Positions 1-8,109 of a stretch of DNA of 8,134 nucleotides are shown piece by piece. Under the pieces are notes generated by a model. The model worked only from the letters and a program-made list of their open reading frames with translations, made no database searches and was not told the origin of the DNA. Made by a program: the position numbers and the translations under genes. Where the stretch lies: positions 14,613 through 22,746 of the forward strand of contig DNSZ01000312.1 in assembly GCA_003500165.1 (NCBI GenBank), read 5' to 3'. The first letter of the stretch is position 1, and each line of letters opens with the position of its first letter. The DNA comes from Paracoccaceae bacterium. Its GTDB lineage: Bacteria > Pseudomonadota > Alphaproteobacteria > Rhodobacterales > Rhodobacteraceae.

Positions 1-1008
1 AAGCACCTCAGCAGTGAGGAACGTGGCGTGATTTTCGCCGAGCATCAACGGGGCAATAGTCAGCGGGGCATCGGTAAGCTTCTTGGGCGCCCCGCCAGCA
101 CGATCTGCCGGGAGCTTGCGCGTGGTCGGCAGGGCGATGGCGGTTACTGCCCGCAGGTGGCGCGGCGTGTCTATGATGAGCGCCGCGCACGCTCTCGGCG
201 CAAGCCCAAGCTTGTCGAGGGTGGCGACCGCTACCGCTTCGTTCACGGCAAGCTTGTACATCTGCGCTGGTCTCCCGAGCAGATCGCGCAGAGACTGCGG
301 CGCATGCACCCAGAGAACCCTTCGGCCTGCGTGAGCCACGAGACCATCTATGCGGCGATCTACGCGCAGCCGCGCGGCGGGCTGAAGGCGGCCATGATCG
401 AGGCCCTGCGCTAGGCCAAACCGTCGCGCGGCCGCCGGCGCACCACGCTGGCGGGCAGCGCCATCGTTCCGGAATCATTGAGGATTATCCACCGGCCCGC
501 AGAAATCGAGGCCCGGCTGGTGCCCGGACACTGGGAAGGTGATCTGCTCAAGGGTGCCTTCAACCGGTCCTCCGTGGGCACGCTGGTCGAGCGCAAGACA
601 CGCTTCGTTGTTCTCAGCAAAATGAACGGGAACGGCTCGGCGGCGGCGCTGGAGGGCTTCACCCGGCAGATGAAACGCCTGCCCGCCGCGCTGCGCAAGA
701 GCATGACCTATGACCGCGGCTCCGAGATGGCCTGCCACCCGGAACTGGCCCGGCGGCTGCGGATCGACATCTGGTTCTGCGATCCTCACGCGCCCTGGCA
801 GCGCGGCAGCAACGAGAATACCAACGGATTGCTCCGCCAGTTCATGCCCAAGGGGGCAGACCTCAGTGACGTCAGCCAGACCTGGCTCAACGACGTCGCT
901 GCGTTGATGAACAACCGCCCGAGGAAAACCCTCGGATGGAGAACACCCGCTGAAGCCATGGCCGAAGAAATCCAGGCCTTCACATCAACCGTTGCACTTG
1001 ATTCTTGA
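1..1008 (+). pseudogene. IS30-family transposase, 5'-truncated by window, in-frame amber stop
   Basis: This DDE transposase would cut and join DNA at the element's inverted repeats. The frame is open from base 1 (first residues KHLSSEERGVIFAEHQRG), so the true start lies left of the window. A helix-turn-helix of the IS30 N-terminal type covers about 55-120 (SQRGIGKLLGRPASTICREL). At 412-414 a TAG interrupts the frame between EALR and AKPSRGRRRTT. One base change from CAG (Gln) would explain it, and the same frame continues without another stop to TGA at 1006-1008. The catalytic triad survives downstream: Asp at 541-543 (GHWEGD), Asp at 712-714 (YDRGSE) and Glu at 814-816 (RGSNENTNG), with 33 residues between the last two as in IS30. 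The N-terminal DNA-binding part and the catalytic part are therefore separated. The copy is probably inactive unless the amber codon is read through or the gene is complemented by an intact copy. The family call is firm; pseudogene status rests on this single base. Confidence 0.9.
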
Positions 1009-1015
1009 ATCCGCC
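1..1015 (+). mobile_element. IS30-family insertion sequence, right-hand part
   Basis: The window opens inside an IS30-family element, so its left end and left terminal inverted repeat are missing. The transposase reading frame fills the visible part. The right end is placed at roughly 1010-1018 because IS30-type elements usually finish within or just past the transposase stop, and composition changes soon after. The stretch at 991-1010 (GTTGCACTTGATTCTTGAAT) resembles the right inverted repeat I recall for related alphaproteobacterial elements. Without the left end, neither the repeat pairing nor a target-site duplication can be checked, so the right border is uncertain by about ten bases. 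Confidence 0.75.
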
Positions 1016-1026
1016 CTCCCTACATT
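998..1026 (+). promoter_or_regulatory. Possible hybrid sigma70-type promoter across the IS30 right end
   Basis: TTGATT at 998-1003 and TACATT at 1021-1026 are separated by exactly 17 bases. Each matches four of six consensus positions (TTGACA, TATAAT). The -35 lies in the end of the transposase gene and the -10 in the adjoining DNA. Transcription would begin near 1033 and read into the giant gene with a leader of about 50 bases. Outward promoters at insertion sequence ends are well known. This one is predicted from sequence only, and alphaproteobacterial promoters often fit this consensus poorly. Confidence 0.35.
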
Positions 1027-1070
1027 CTGTACTGGTCTCCGGCCCTGTGCCAATATATCGTTGCTTTCTC

Positions 1071-1080
1071 GGAGCCGAGG
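1071..1080 (+). promoter_or_regulatory. Ribosome binding site deciding the GTG start at 1086
   Basis: GGAGCCGAGG contains two Shine-Dalgarno-like cores, GGAG at 1071-1074 and GAGG at 1077-1080. The second lies five bases before GTG at 1086-1088. No comparable purine-rich site precedes the upstream in-frame candidates TTG 1005 or GTG 1047, so this site favours GTG 1086. Confidence 0.6.
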
Positions 1081-1085
1081 TTATT

Positions 1086-4000
1086 GTGAGCAAAGTCGGG
1101 CAACGAATAGACAAAGTCAGAGTATCACGCGCCGGGCACACCTTTCACGAACGGTGGGCGGCACGGCGGGCCCTCCAGCTTGTGTTTCCAAAAGACGATC
1201 TCTTTGCCATTGTCGTCGAAGGGCTTTCTCCGCACGAGAGCCTTAAGCTTGGCAAAGAGGCAGAGGATATTGCCGATCTCGTTCTCTTCTACGGGAGCGG
1301 CGACACTTTCGAGACCTGCACGGCTCAGCAAATTCTGCAGTTCAAATACAAGGCGGCTGCCGAGCCCGTCACATCATCTTACCTCAAAAAAACGATCAAA
1401 AAATTCGCCGCAACACTACGGGGTTTTCGGGCGAGCGTGACGCAAGAGGAAATTGCGGAGAAACTGTCGTTTGGATTCGTGACGAACGCTGAGTTCTCAG
1501 GCGACCTTTGGGACGCCATTTCATGTGCAAAGTCGGGAGGCGCACCTACAACGAATAGCGCTCAGACACAACTTCAATATCTTAAGACCTGGTGCCAAGA
1601 AGAGAAAATTGAAGCGGAGGACATATTCCCGCTTATCGAGTTTCGCGCCTCGACAAGCGATCTGCCTTCACAGAACCGATCCTTGCGAAGAACGGTCAGT
1701 GATTGGTCGGCTGATTCTGCGGGTCAGGCGGCGAAAAGACTGTTCGCTCTTGTAGAGCTTGTCCGTGAGAAGGCGCAGATCGAGGGTCAGGGAAAGAACT
1801 CTATCAGGCGTGAGGATGTCCTCGATGCGCTTGAATGTGATGAGGATCAGCTATTTCCGGCGGATACGCGGTTCGTTGATGTTGGTGACGTCGTTGAGCG
1901 CAGCGCCCTGCAAGACGCAAGAGACAGCGTATTGACCTGCAATCTACCGGTGTTCCTGCATGCCGACGGCGGTGTCGGAAAAACTGTCTTTATCCAGAGC
2001 CTTGCGGCAAATCTGACGGATACCCTGGAGGTCGTCGTGTTCGATTGCTTCGGAGGCGGTTCGTATCGCTCCGAAGCCCAGGCCCGTCACCTGCCTCGGA
2101 TTGGATTGCTGCAAATCATTAATGAACTGGCGGCTCGCGGACTCTGCGATCCACTTCTTCCAACCGACAGCGATCAATATGGATTGGTCGAAGTTGCCCG
2201 AAAGCGTCTCAAGCAAGCAAGTGACACCGTTCAGAACCAGTCCGCAATGCGCGGCGTACTGGTCGTATTGGACGCCGCGGACAACGCGCAGCTTGAAGCC
2301 GATGTGCGCAATGAAGCCGCCTTTCCAAGGCTTCTGCTTGCATCGCTCAGCGCGGAGCCTATCGAGGGCGTGAAGCTCTTGCTCACCGCGCGTCCCCATA
2401 GGATGGATCGCGTCATCGGCAAGAGCCAGACAAAGCGCCTTGAACTCGAACCCTTCACTGAAATGGAAACGCGGCGCTTTCTCGAGACAAGGCGCGAGAA
2501 TATCACGGATGTAGAGTTCTCCACGGCACTCGCGCGTTCGCGGGGCAATGCCCGTGTCCTCGAATACCTTGTTGAAAGCTGGGACACAAATGTTTCCGGT
2601 AACGCGCCACAGACCGAAGTATCTGTGGAGGATTTGATCGAACAAAAATGTGCAAAAATATTCGGAGACTTGCACACGGCAGGTTGGAGCGAGAATGACG
2701 TTCGAGAATTTTTCGCTGCTCTGTCGCTCCTTCCGCCGCCTATCCCGTTGAGTGAACTTGCAGAGGCTTTGGGCTGGTCAGAATCGCAGGTCAATAGCGC
2801 CGCATCCGATCTTGCGCCCATGCTTGAGCTGGTCAAACACGGGGCAATATTCCGAGACGAGCCCACAGAGACCTATATCAAGGAACACTACGCAAGCGTA
2901 GCTGCAGCCCAGCAGTCTATCGCGCAGCGGCTTCAAGCCCGCCAGAGGGGCTCGCTCTACGCTGCGGAGGCGCTGCCGCATTTTCTTGTGGTCATTGGCG
3001 ACAGCAACCGGGCTTATCAGCTGGCCAGATCGGATGAATTTCCAGCTGTAGTCGAATCCGAATATGGGCGGCGCCGGTTAAGACTTGCGCGCCTCTACGC
3101 GGCTTTCTCGCTTGCCACACGCGAGTACGACCTGGACCGTGCCTTGCGCCTCACTATGGAACTCTCGCAAGTGGCTTCGGCAAACGCGAGGGGCGATCAA
3201 TTCATCCGGCGCTCTCCTGCACTGGCGACAGTCTTGGGAGACTCTGATGCATCGCGCCGGTTGTTCAACGATCGTTCCGGCTGGCGCGGTGCTCGCGACG
3301 CCCGTCTCATCGTCGCGTACAGTTTCTCAAATGAGCTTGACGAAGCGCGCATTCATCAGAACAGGGCCATTGGCTGGATAAACTGGTATCTCCACAATGA
3401 TGATGAGACCAAAAGGAATCAGCGCTCGGGTCCGGAAGCATCCGATATTGCTTCGGTCATGTTCTTGAGTGTGTTGAAGGATGAGTTTTCGTCATTTAAT
3501 CGCAACATGCAAATTTGGCGCTTTAGGTTTGCGCTATCTGTCATCGAAGAGCTGATCACGCTGTGCGCGCAGCATGAAGCAGCGAATGGAAGTGAGGCGT
3601 TGCAGATTCTTGCCAAGTTCGCGGCCTCGAAGAGGTGTCTGTCCCTCACCCTTCAGATCGGGCTTCTAGCGAATGACTGTGGCCTTTCGAAAAGCAGGCT
3701 GAGAGCTGTTTCGCGAGCGGCCAGCACTCTTTCGGCGCGGTACAGGAAGACCGTGCCGGAGGACCATTCAGACTACAAGATGGAACTGCAAGGTGCGGTC
3801 TCCAGTGCGGCAATGGCCTCCATGATCGTGAACTCCAGGCTATCAGCCAAGCAGGTGCTCAAGCTGTATCGCCACCGGAGGCCATCAAGCTATGACTACG
3901 GCGAGCGGCACGGCATGAATAGAGTATGGACGCCGGTTCAATCTGCATGCGTCAGAGCGTGGTCTGCGGGTAAGCCTTTGTCGTTTCGCCACCTGATACC

Positions 4001-7000
4001 AGAAGATGTCGAAATAACGCGAAAGACGAAACCGATCGGTTCAGAGGCTGATCTAAAGGCCTTCCTCGATAGCCTTAAAGTCGTAGATAAACGCCGCAAG
4101 CATCGGAGAGGCTTGCCGCCTGATATGCGCAAGCAGTTCTCAGAACATGAGCGAGATAACATTGTAAAAGGCGTCGCGAGCATCCTGCAACTTGTTAAGC
4201 CGATAGAGAGTGCTGTTCTTTCTGAACGTGCGATATCTAACAGTGTTTTGGCGACGTACTTGGCGATTTGGAAGTCAGCGCTGCGGCCCGATGTACATTG
4301 GAACGCCCAGACGGGGAGAGACAATGTTGCCCGCCATGTCGGCTTTGGATTCGTTAAGATATTGCTTCGGCATTGTGAAACCGTCGAAAAACGAGAAGCG
4401 GAAGATCTTTTAGGGATCGTCGGAGCGAACCGGTTCTCCCTGAGCGAGAAGTTGAGTGTTTTCGCACTCATCGCCCGGCGCGCGAACTTGTCTGAGGTGG
4501 CAGGGGCCTTCGCAAGCTCCCTTTCCAGCGACATCGTGAAAGACGACTACATCGAGCAGCGCGGCGAGTCCTACCGGCAATTGGCCGGATCATTGGTGCC
4601 GATGAGCATTGCGGAGGCACAGGAGTACTACAGCCAAGGTTTGGCTCAACTTGATCAGATGGGCGGAGATGATTTCGACTTGATCTATTCCGTCCTTCAC
4701 TACGCGGCTGAGCAGCCCGGGGGATACATCAGGCCGGAGCTCTCGCACCGTCTTATGAATCTTTGCCAGACGATCTTCCAACACGAACCGTCAAAGTTTG
4801 GATGGACCTTGTTCGGACGCGCTGCCTCTTCCTCCATCGGCTTTCCGGCAATGTACAAGCTGATACGCTGGTTCGATCAGGACGTCGTTGATTACTCCTA
4901 TGGCCTTCCCCAGCTCACCTGTTACCTCGCGAAGGGGGGCCGCCTGGACCCGCGGCGCGCGGCTGTATTGCTTACGGTGTGTGAGGATCATGGCTGGCAT
5001 GAGTGGCAAGCCGGGAACGGACTGGCTGATCTACTTTCGGTTGCCAAGCCGGAAGATAGGGAGGCCATCTTCTCACTGGTGGCCGAAAAGCTGGATAGCG
5101 AACACAGTTTCGGCGGGTGGCCAACACTGTGGGAGAGCCTACTCGACTGTGTGGATGCCTTTGAAGAGATTGGCGATGACGCATTGAGAGACCGCCTGCG
5201 GGGCCTGCGAGACGCAGCACGGCATGAGCGCGACCTCGAAAATGCCAGATTGAATCACAACGGTACGGTCACTGATCTAAGCGTCCATGTAGGCACAAGA
5301 AAGCAGACCGATGGGTCTCGCGAGGACGCCTTTTCAGCTATTCTCGCCAGGTTTGATCCGACGTCCGCACACTCGCTGGATGAAGCGTTGCAGGAAATCC
5401 AAGCCAATGAATTGTTGCAGTTCGACTACAGGAAGCGCCTGTTCGACGAGATACGTGAAACATGCCCGTATTCAAAGAGACTGAACTTTATCGAAGCAAT
5501 TTGTGAATCAGCTGAGCTTGAGTTTGATAGCGCGCTGGGTCTGATTATCGAATACGTGGAGGCATGGTCCGGCACCACGGCGCATGTAAGGAACAATGTT
5601 CTCGGAATGATCAAGAGGTTGTTTGCATTCAAGGGCTCTGAGCTTTTCGATCTTCGCTACTCGGGTATTTCGCGGCAAATCTACCGCCTGTCTGAGCTGT
5701 GCGGCGATCCGAAATTTGTGCTGCAATCGGTCCTGGAGGCTATAGCAAAGGAGCGCCTCGAACTCGGAGGTGACGAGTGGCTTCAATTGGCCACCAGCCT
5801 GTGTGGTCACGTTGATCCATCGACAGCTTTGGAAGCATTCGAGAGTCTTCTGTCGAGTTCGGCTGCCAAGGTGGGCGATGAGATCGGCGAAGGATCGTAT
5901 CGGAGTGCATTTGCGGGCAAGAGCAGCGAGAGCGAGGTTGTTGCGGACATCATCTGGCACTTGCTCGGAGACAGTGATGCCTTTGTCAGATGGCGGGCAG
6001 CAAGAAGCCTGAAGGGCATGATCGATCTCGGGCTGACCGAGGATGTCGAGCAACTGCTTGACCGTTTCGACGTGAACGAGAACGCATCACTGACCTCCGA
6101 CAGTCACCGCTTCGCATTCCTGAATTCACAGCAATGGCTATTGATGGGGATAGCACGTGCCGCCCTACACCACGGCGAAGAGCTGGAAGCCCTCAAGCCG
6201 CGGCTCGAGGCACTCGCAAACCGGCCCGATTTGCATGCGCTGAACAGGCTTCATCTGGCCCGATGTTTGGCACACATAGGGAGCGATGGAGTCGCGAGTT
6301 CTCAAGGGACGAAGCTATTGAGCAAAATCCGGACGCCTCCGCATGGCGTCATCGAGCGCAATGGTTGGCCTGACAACAAGGATCGGCGGATCGACTTTGG
6401 TTTTGACTACGATTTTGAAAAGTACAAGGTGTCCAATCTGGCAAGGCTCTTTTGGATATCGGACAATGAAGCCAGCGACTGCATTGCCGATGCAGTAATT
6501 CAACAGTGGCCCGATGCAACGAGTATGTCAGATTTCCCCGGAGGTGTTCGTTACAGGCACGGCGGAGACGATAGGTTCGAGACGTACCGGGATCACGTGC
6601 AAAAGCATGCGCTCCTCCATGCCGCAACGACGCTGGTGAAATCACGTCCCGTCGTACGCGCCAGCTATGACTCAGAAGACGGAAATCCTTGGAACGAGTG
6701 GCTAAGGGAAAACGACGTATCGTTTGAGGACGGATCGTGGTTGTTCGACCACAAGGATTCTGTTCCGGCGCAGGCGCGACAGAACCTCCTGGGTGAACGA
6801 AAAGGAAGCCAGGAAACACTCGTTGATGATGAAGCGTTGTTTCGGAAGGTTGGGTTCCCCGAGGTTTCTGAGGATGGCTTCTTGCCCCTCTGCGGAGATT
6901 GGAAGTCACCTGATGGCGTATTCGTCAGGTTCATGTCCGCTCTGATCAGGGAGCGGGGCGCGGTCGGGCAATGTGCGAAGTTCTCGAAAACACCTGAACA

Positions 7001-7523
7001 CGATCTCTGGCTGCCAAGTTTTCAGTCAGATGGGCGTGTTGACCGCCACGCCGGGAAGACACCGTTCAATCCGTTGATATGGGAGCCGGAGAAGTATCCC
7101 ATTGGTATTGACGAGCGTGACGAGTGGGCCGCCCGGGGAGCTATGGCCCGTCCAAGGCTGGGACTGACGCTCAACAAGCTGCTCGGGCTGACACCCGACG
7201 ATGGTGAGCGCCGTTGGCGTGACCGCGCAAACAGGCTCGCATTGAAGAGCGAAGTCTGGGGCGAGTGGCGACCGGACCCCGATAGTCATAGGAGCAGATA
7301 TCAGGATGAGGGTGCTATCCTGTGGGCGGAACGCGATTGGCTCGACGAAGCACTGAAATGCTGCAGGCAAAGCCTCATCTTTAAGCTCAGTTTCTCGAAA
7401 TACAAGTCAAGCAAGAGCTACGATGATTCATCCGGGGTCCGGGGGCTGTATGTGGGTTTGAAGCGGAGCGGTGAGGCCCCTCGTTTCTGGTTCGCGAGGA
7501 AGGCATCTAAGACGGTATACTAG
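1086..7523 (+). CDS. Avs-like STAND NTPase with N-terminal nuclease domain (putative anti-phage protein)
   Basis: The product is 2145 residues, with no frameshift or stop. Seen in the sequence: residues 1-120 carry HTFHERW (18-24), IADLVLFYG (62-70) and QILQFKYK (82-89), which fits a PD-(D/E)xK-type nuclease core with D64, Q85 and K87 as likely catalytic residues, akin to the Cap4/DUF4297 type. Residues 292-300 read HADGGVGKT, a Walker A motif with K299 and T300. LVVLDAAD (392-399) is the Walker B position, and LLTARP (432-437) matches the TSRP-like motif of NACHT/STAND NTPases. Residues 540-605 look like a winged helix. Residues about 610-2145 are mostly helical, with a HEAT-like stretch near 1625-1650 (VRWRAARSL). 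Known of the family: Avs and bNACHT proteins sense phage proteins through C-terminal repeats, oligomerise through the NTPase and release a nuclease that degrades DNA. The anti-phage role here is inferred from architecture. GTG 1086 is chosen for its Shine-Dalgarno site; the frame is open back to TTG 1005, which overlaps the transposase stop. GC is lower than in both flanks, suggesting transfer. The gene stands alone. Another STAND family is possible, and the Avs type is not assigned. Confidence 0.8.
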   Translation: MSKVGQRIDKVRVSRAGHTFHERWAARRALQLVFPKDDLFAIVVEGLSPHESLKLGKEAEDIADLVLFYGSGDTFETCTAQQILQFKYKAAAEPVTSSYLKKTIKKFAATLRGFRASVTQEEIAEKLSFGFVTNAEFSGDLWDAISCAKSGGAPTTNSAQTQLQYLKTWCQEEKIEAEDIFPLIEFRASTSDLPSQNRSLRRTVSDWSADSAGQAAKRLFALVELVREKAQIEGQGKNSIRREDVLDALECDEDQLFPADTRFVDVGDVVERSALQDARDSVLTCNLPVFLHADGGVGKTVFIQSLAANLTDTLEVVVFDCFGGGSYRSEAQARHLPRIGLLQIINELAARGLCDPLLPTDSDQYGLVEVARKRLKQASDTVQNQSAMRGVLVVLDAADNAQLEADVRNEAAFPRLLLASLSAEPIEGVKLLLTARPHRMDRVIGKSQTKRLELEPFTEMETRRFLETRRENITDVEFSTALARSRGNARVLEYLVESWDTNVSGNAPQTEVSVEDLIEQKCAKIFGDLHTAGWSENDVREFFAALSLLPPPIPLSELAEALGWSESQVNSAASDLAPMLELVKHGAIFRDEPTETYIKEHYASVAAAQQSIAQRLQARQRGSLYAAEALPHFLVVIGDSNRAYQLARSDEFPAVVESEYGRRRLRLARLYAAFSLATREYDLDRALRLTMELSQVASANARGDQFIRRSPALATVLGDSDASRRLFNDRSGWRGARDARLIVAYSFSNELDEARIHQNRAIGWINWYLHNDDETKRNQRSGPEASDIASVMFLSVLKDEFSSFNRNMQIWRFRFALSVIEELITLCAQHEAANGSEALQILAKFAASKRCLSLTLQIGLLANDCGLSKSRLRAVSRAASTLSARYRKTVPEDHSDYKMELQGAVSSAAMASMIVNSRLSAKQVLKLYRHRRPSSYDYGERHGMNRVWTPVQSACVRAWSAGKPLSFRHLIPEDVEITRKTKPIGSEADLKAFLDSLKVVDKRRKHRRGLPPDMRKQFSEHERDNIVKGVASILQLVKPIESAVLSERAISNSVLATYLAIWKSALRPDVHWNAQTGRDNVARHVGFGFVKILLRHCETVEKREAEDLLGIVGANRFSLSEKLSVFALIARRANLSEVAGAFASSLSSDIVKDDYIEQRGESYRQLAGSLVPMSIAEAQEYYSQGLAQLDQMGGDDFDLIYSVLHYAAEQPGGYIRPELSHRLMNLCQTIFQHEPSKFGWTLFGRAASSSIGFPAMYKLIRWFDQDVVDYSYGLPQLTCYLAKGGRLDPRRAAVLLTVCEDHGWHEWQAGNGLADLLSVAKPEDREAIFSLVAEKLDSEHSFGGWPTLWESLLDCVDAFEEIGDDALRDRLRGLRDAARHERDLENARLNHNGTVTDLSVHVGTRKQTDGSREDAFSAILARFDPTSAHSLDEALQEIQANELLQFDYRKRLFDEIRETCPYSKRLNFIEAICESAELEFDSALGLIIEYVEAWSGTTAHVRNNVLGMIKRLFAFKGSELFDLRYSGISRQIYRLSELCGDPKFVLQSVLEAIAKERLELGGDEWLQLATSLCGHVDPSTALEAFESLLSSSAAKVGDEIGEGSYRSAFAGKSSESEVVADIIWHLLGDSDAFVRWRAARSLKGMIDLGLTEDVEQLLDRFDVNENASLTSDSHRFAFLNSQQWLLMGIARAALHHGEELEALKPRLEALANRPDLHALNRLHLARCLAHIGSDGVASSQGTKLLSKIRTPPHGVIERNGWPDNKDRRIDFGFDYDFEKYKVSNLARLFWISDNEASDCIADAVIQQWPDATSMSDFPGGVRYRHGGDDRFETYRDHVQKHALLHAATTLVKSRPVVRASYDSEDGNPWNEWLRENDVSFEDGSWLFDHKDSVPAQARQNLLGERKGSQETLVDDEALFRKVGFPEVSEDGFLPLCGDWKSPDGVFVRFMSALIRERGAVGQCAKFSKTPEHDLWLPSFQSDGRVDRHAGKTPFNPLIWEPEKYPIGIDERDEWAARGAMARPRLGLTLNKLLGLTPDDGERRWRDRANRLALKSEVWGEWRPDPDSHRSRYQDEGAILWAERDWLDEALKCCRQSLIFKLSFSKYKSSKSYDDSSGVRGLYVGLKRSGEAPRFWFARKASKTVY

Positions 7524-7701
7524 TGTTCCCGACCTGACGCAGGATTCCCGTTGTTGGGCGAGCATGTCAAACTCGGGGCATGAGACGCGATGACATCTGC
7601 CTTTATCTGAACCCCGACGACCGACCCGAGGCGCAGAGCGCTTGCATGTCTCGTCAGAGCGAATGACTGCTCTGGGCTGAGCCGGCCGATCGCGGCGCCT
7701 T
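7524..7701. other. Convergent intergenic gap, no gene seen
   Basis: This is 178 bases between the stop of the giant gene (TAG, 7521-7523) and the stop of the minus-strand helix-turn-helix gene (7702-7704). Reading frames crossing it on the minus strand only overlap real genes in other frames and have no recognisable content. ATGTCA at 7564-7569 and TGACAT at about 7588-7593 form a 6-base inverted repeat with a long loop, which is too weak to call a terminator. CCTGACGCAGG near 7534 makes only a 4-base stem with no T-run. The gap may be the scar of an insertion boundary, but nothing in it proves that. Confidence 0.6.
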
Positions 7702-8109
7702 TCAACGGCGGCCGCTTCCACCGATCCACCCAAAATGGTCAGGCTGGTCCAGCCACTTTGCGGGGAACGGCTCCAGCGCGTGCGCCAGCGTCACCTCTGG
7801 CCCCTGCTTCCCGTCCAGGAACGCCTCGACGATGTCGGGTGCGAGCAGGGTCAGGCGCAGGACGCGCGTCATGTAGGAGGGCGCGATGCCCTCGCGCTCT
7901 GCCAGTTCGCCGATGGTGGCGAACTCGCCGGACTCCAGCATGCACTTCCAGCGGAAGGCGCGGGCCAGCGCCTTGATCAGCGTGTTGTCGGTCCTGCGCA
8001 GCTGGGCAACGCCTTCCGGCAATTGCATCTCCTTCCGGCCACCGCGCTTCACGAGGCGGAACGGGACGTGGAGCGTCACCGTCTCCGGGATCGGCGTGCT
8101 GCGGGTCAA
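7702..8109 (-). CDS. Small helix-turn-helix protein of a recombinase-associated cassette
   Basis: The product is 135 residues. Residues 62-86 (EFATIGELAEREGIAPSYM and onward) form a helix-turn-helix, followed by RLTLLAPDIVEAFLDG, which resembles the ParB/KorB-type DNA-binding segment. The N-terminus is basic (VKRGGRKE at 20-27). I recall near-identical small proteins in alphaproteobacterial genomes directly downstream of large serine recombinase or DUF2924 genes; that is memory, not a search. The role is probably DNA binding in the biology of a phage-like or integrative element, with no specific function known to me. The start is TTG at 8109-8107, preceded on the minus strand by GGTAAGG four bases upstream. 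It overlaps the TGA of the upstream frame as TTGA, which suggests translational coupling. The C-terminal tail (WIGGSGRR) may differ from relatives, so the end could be altered by a nearby junction. GC content resembles the transposase rather than the giant gene. Confidence 0.75.
   Translation of the reverse strand: MTRSTPIPETVTLHVPFRLVKRGGRKEMQLPEGVAQLRRTDNTLIKALARAFRWKCMLESGEFATIGELAEREGIAPSYMTRVLRLTLLAPDIVEAFLDGKQGPEVTLAHALEPFPAKWLDQPDHFGWIGGSGRR

Noticed and set aside
1005..1007. TTG at 1005 as start of the giant gene, overlapping the transposase stop
   Set aside because: No Shine-Dalgarno site precedes it, it lies upstream of the candidate -10, and the extra 27 residues look like translated leader. 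GTG 1086 has a good site and a natural N-terminus (MSKVGQRIDK).
1944..2675. A 243-codon open frame on the minus strand inside the giant gene
   Set aside because: It lies opposite the NTPase-coding region. Its translation shows no recognisable motif, and the plus-strand frame carries clear Walker motifs.
7524..7600. Rho-independent terminator after the giant gene
   Set aside because: Only 4- and 6-base stems without a T-run are present.
7660..7701. Resemblance of the gap (AATGACTGCTCTGGGCTGA) to a motif I vaguely recall from noncoding DNA of other proteobacteria
   Set aside because: The memory is too loose to support a repeat call, and there is no second copy in the window.
7428..7733. Minus-strand frames spanning the convergent gap as small genes
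   Set aside because: They overlap the ends of both supported genes, are rich in Arg as expected for GC-rich shadow frames, and show no domain.
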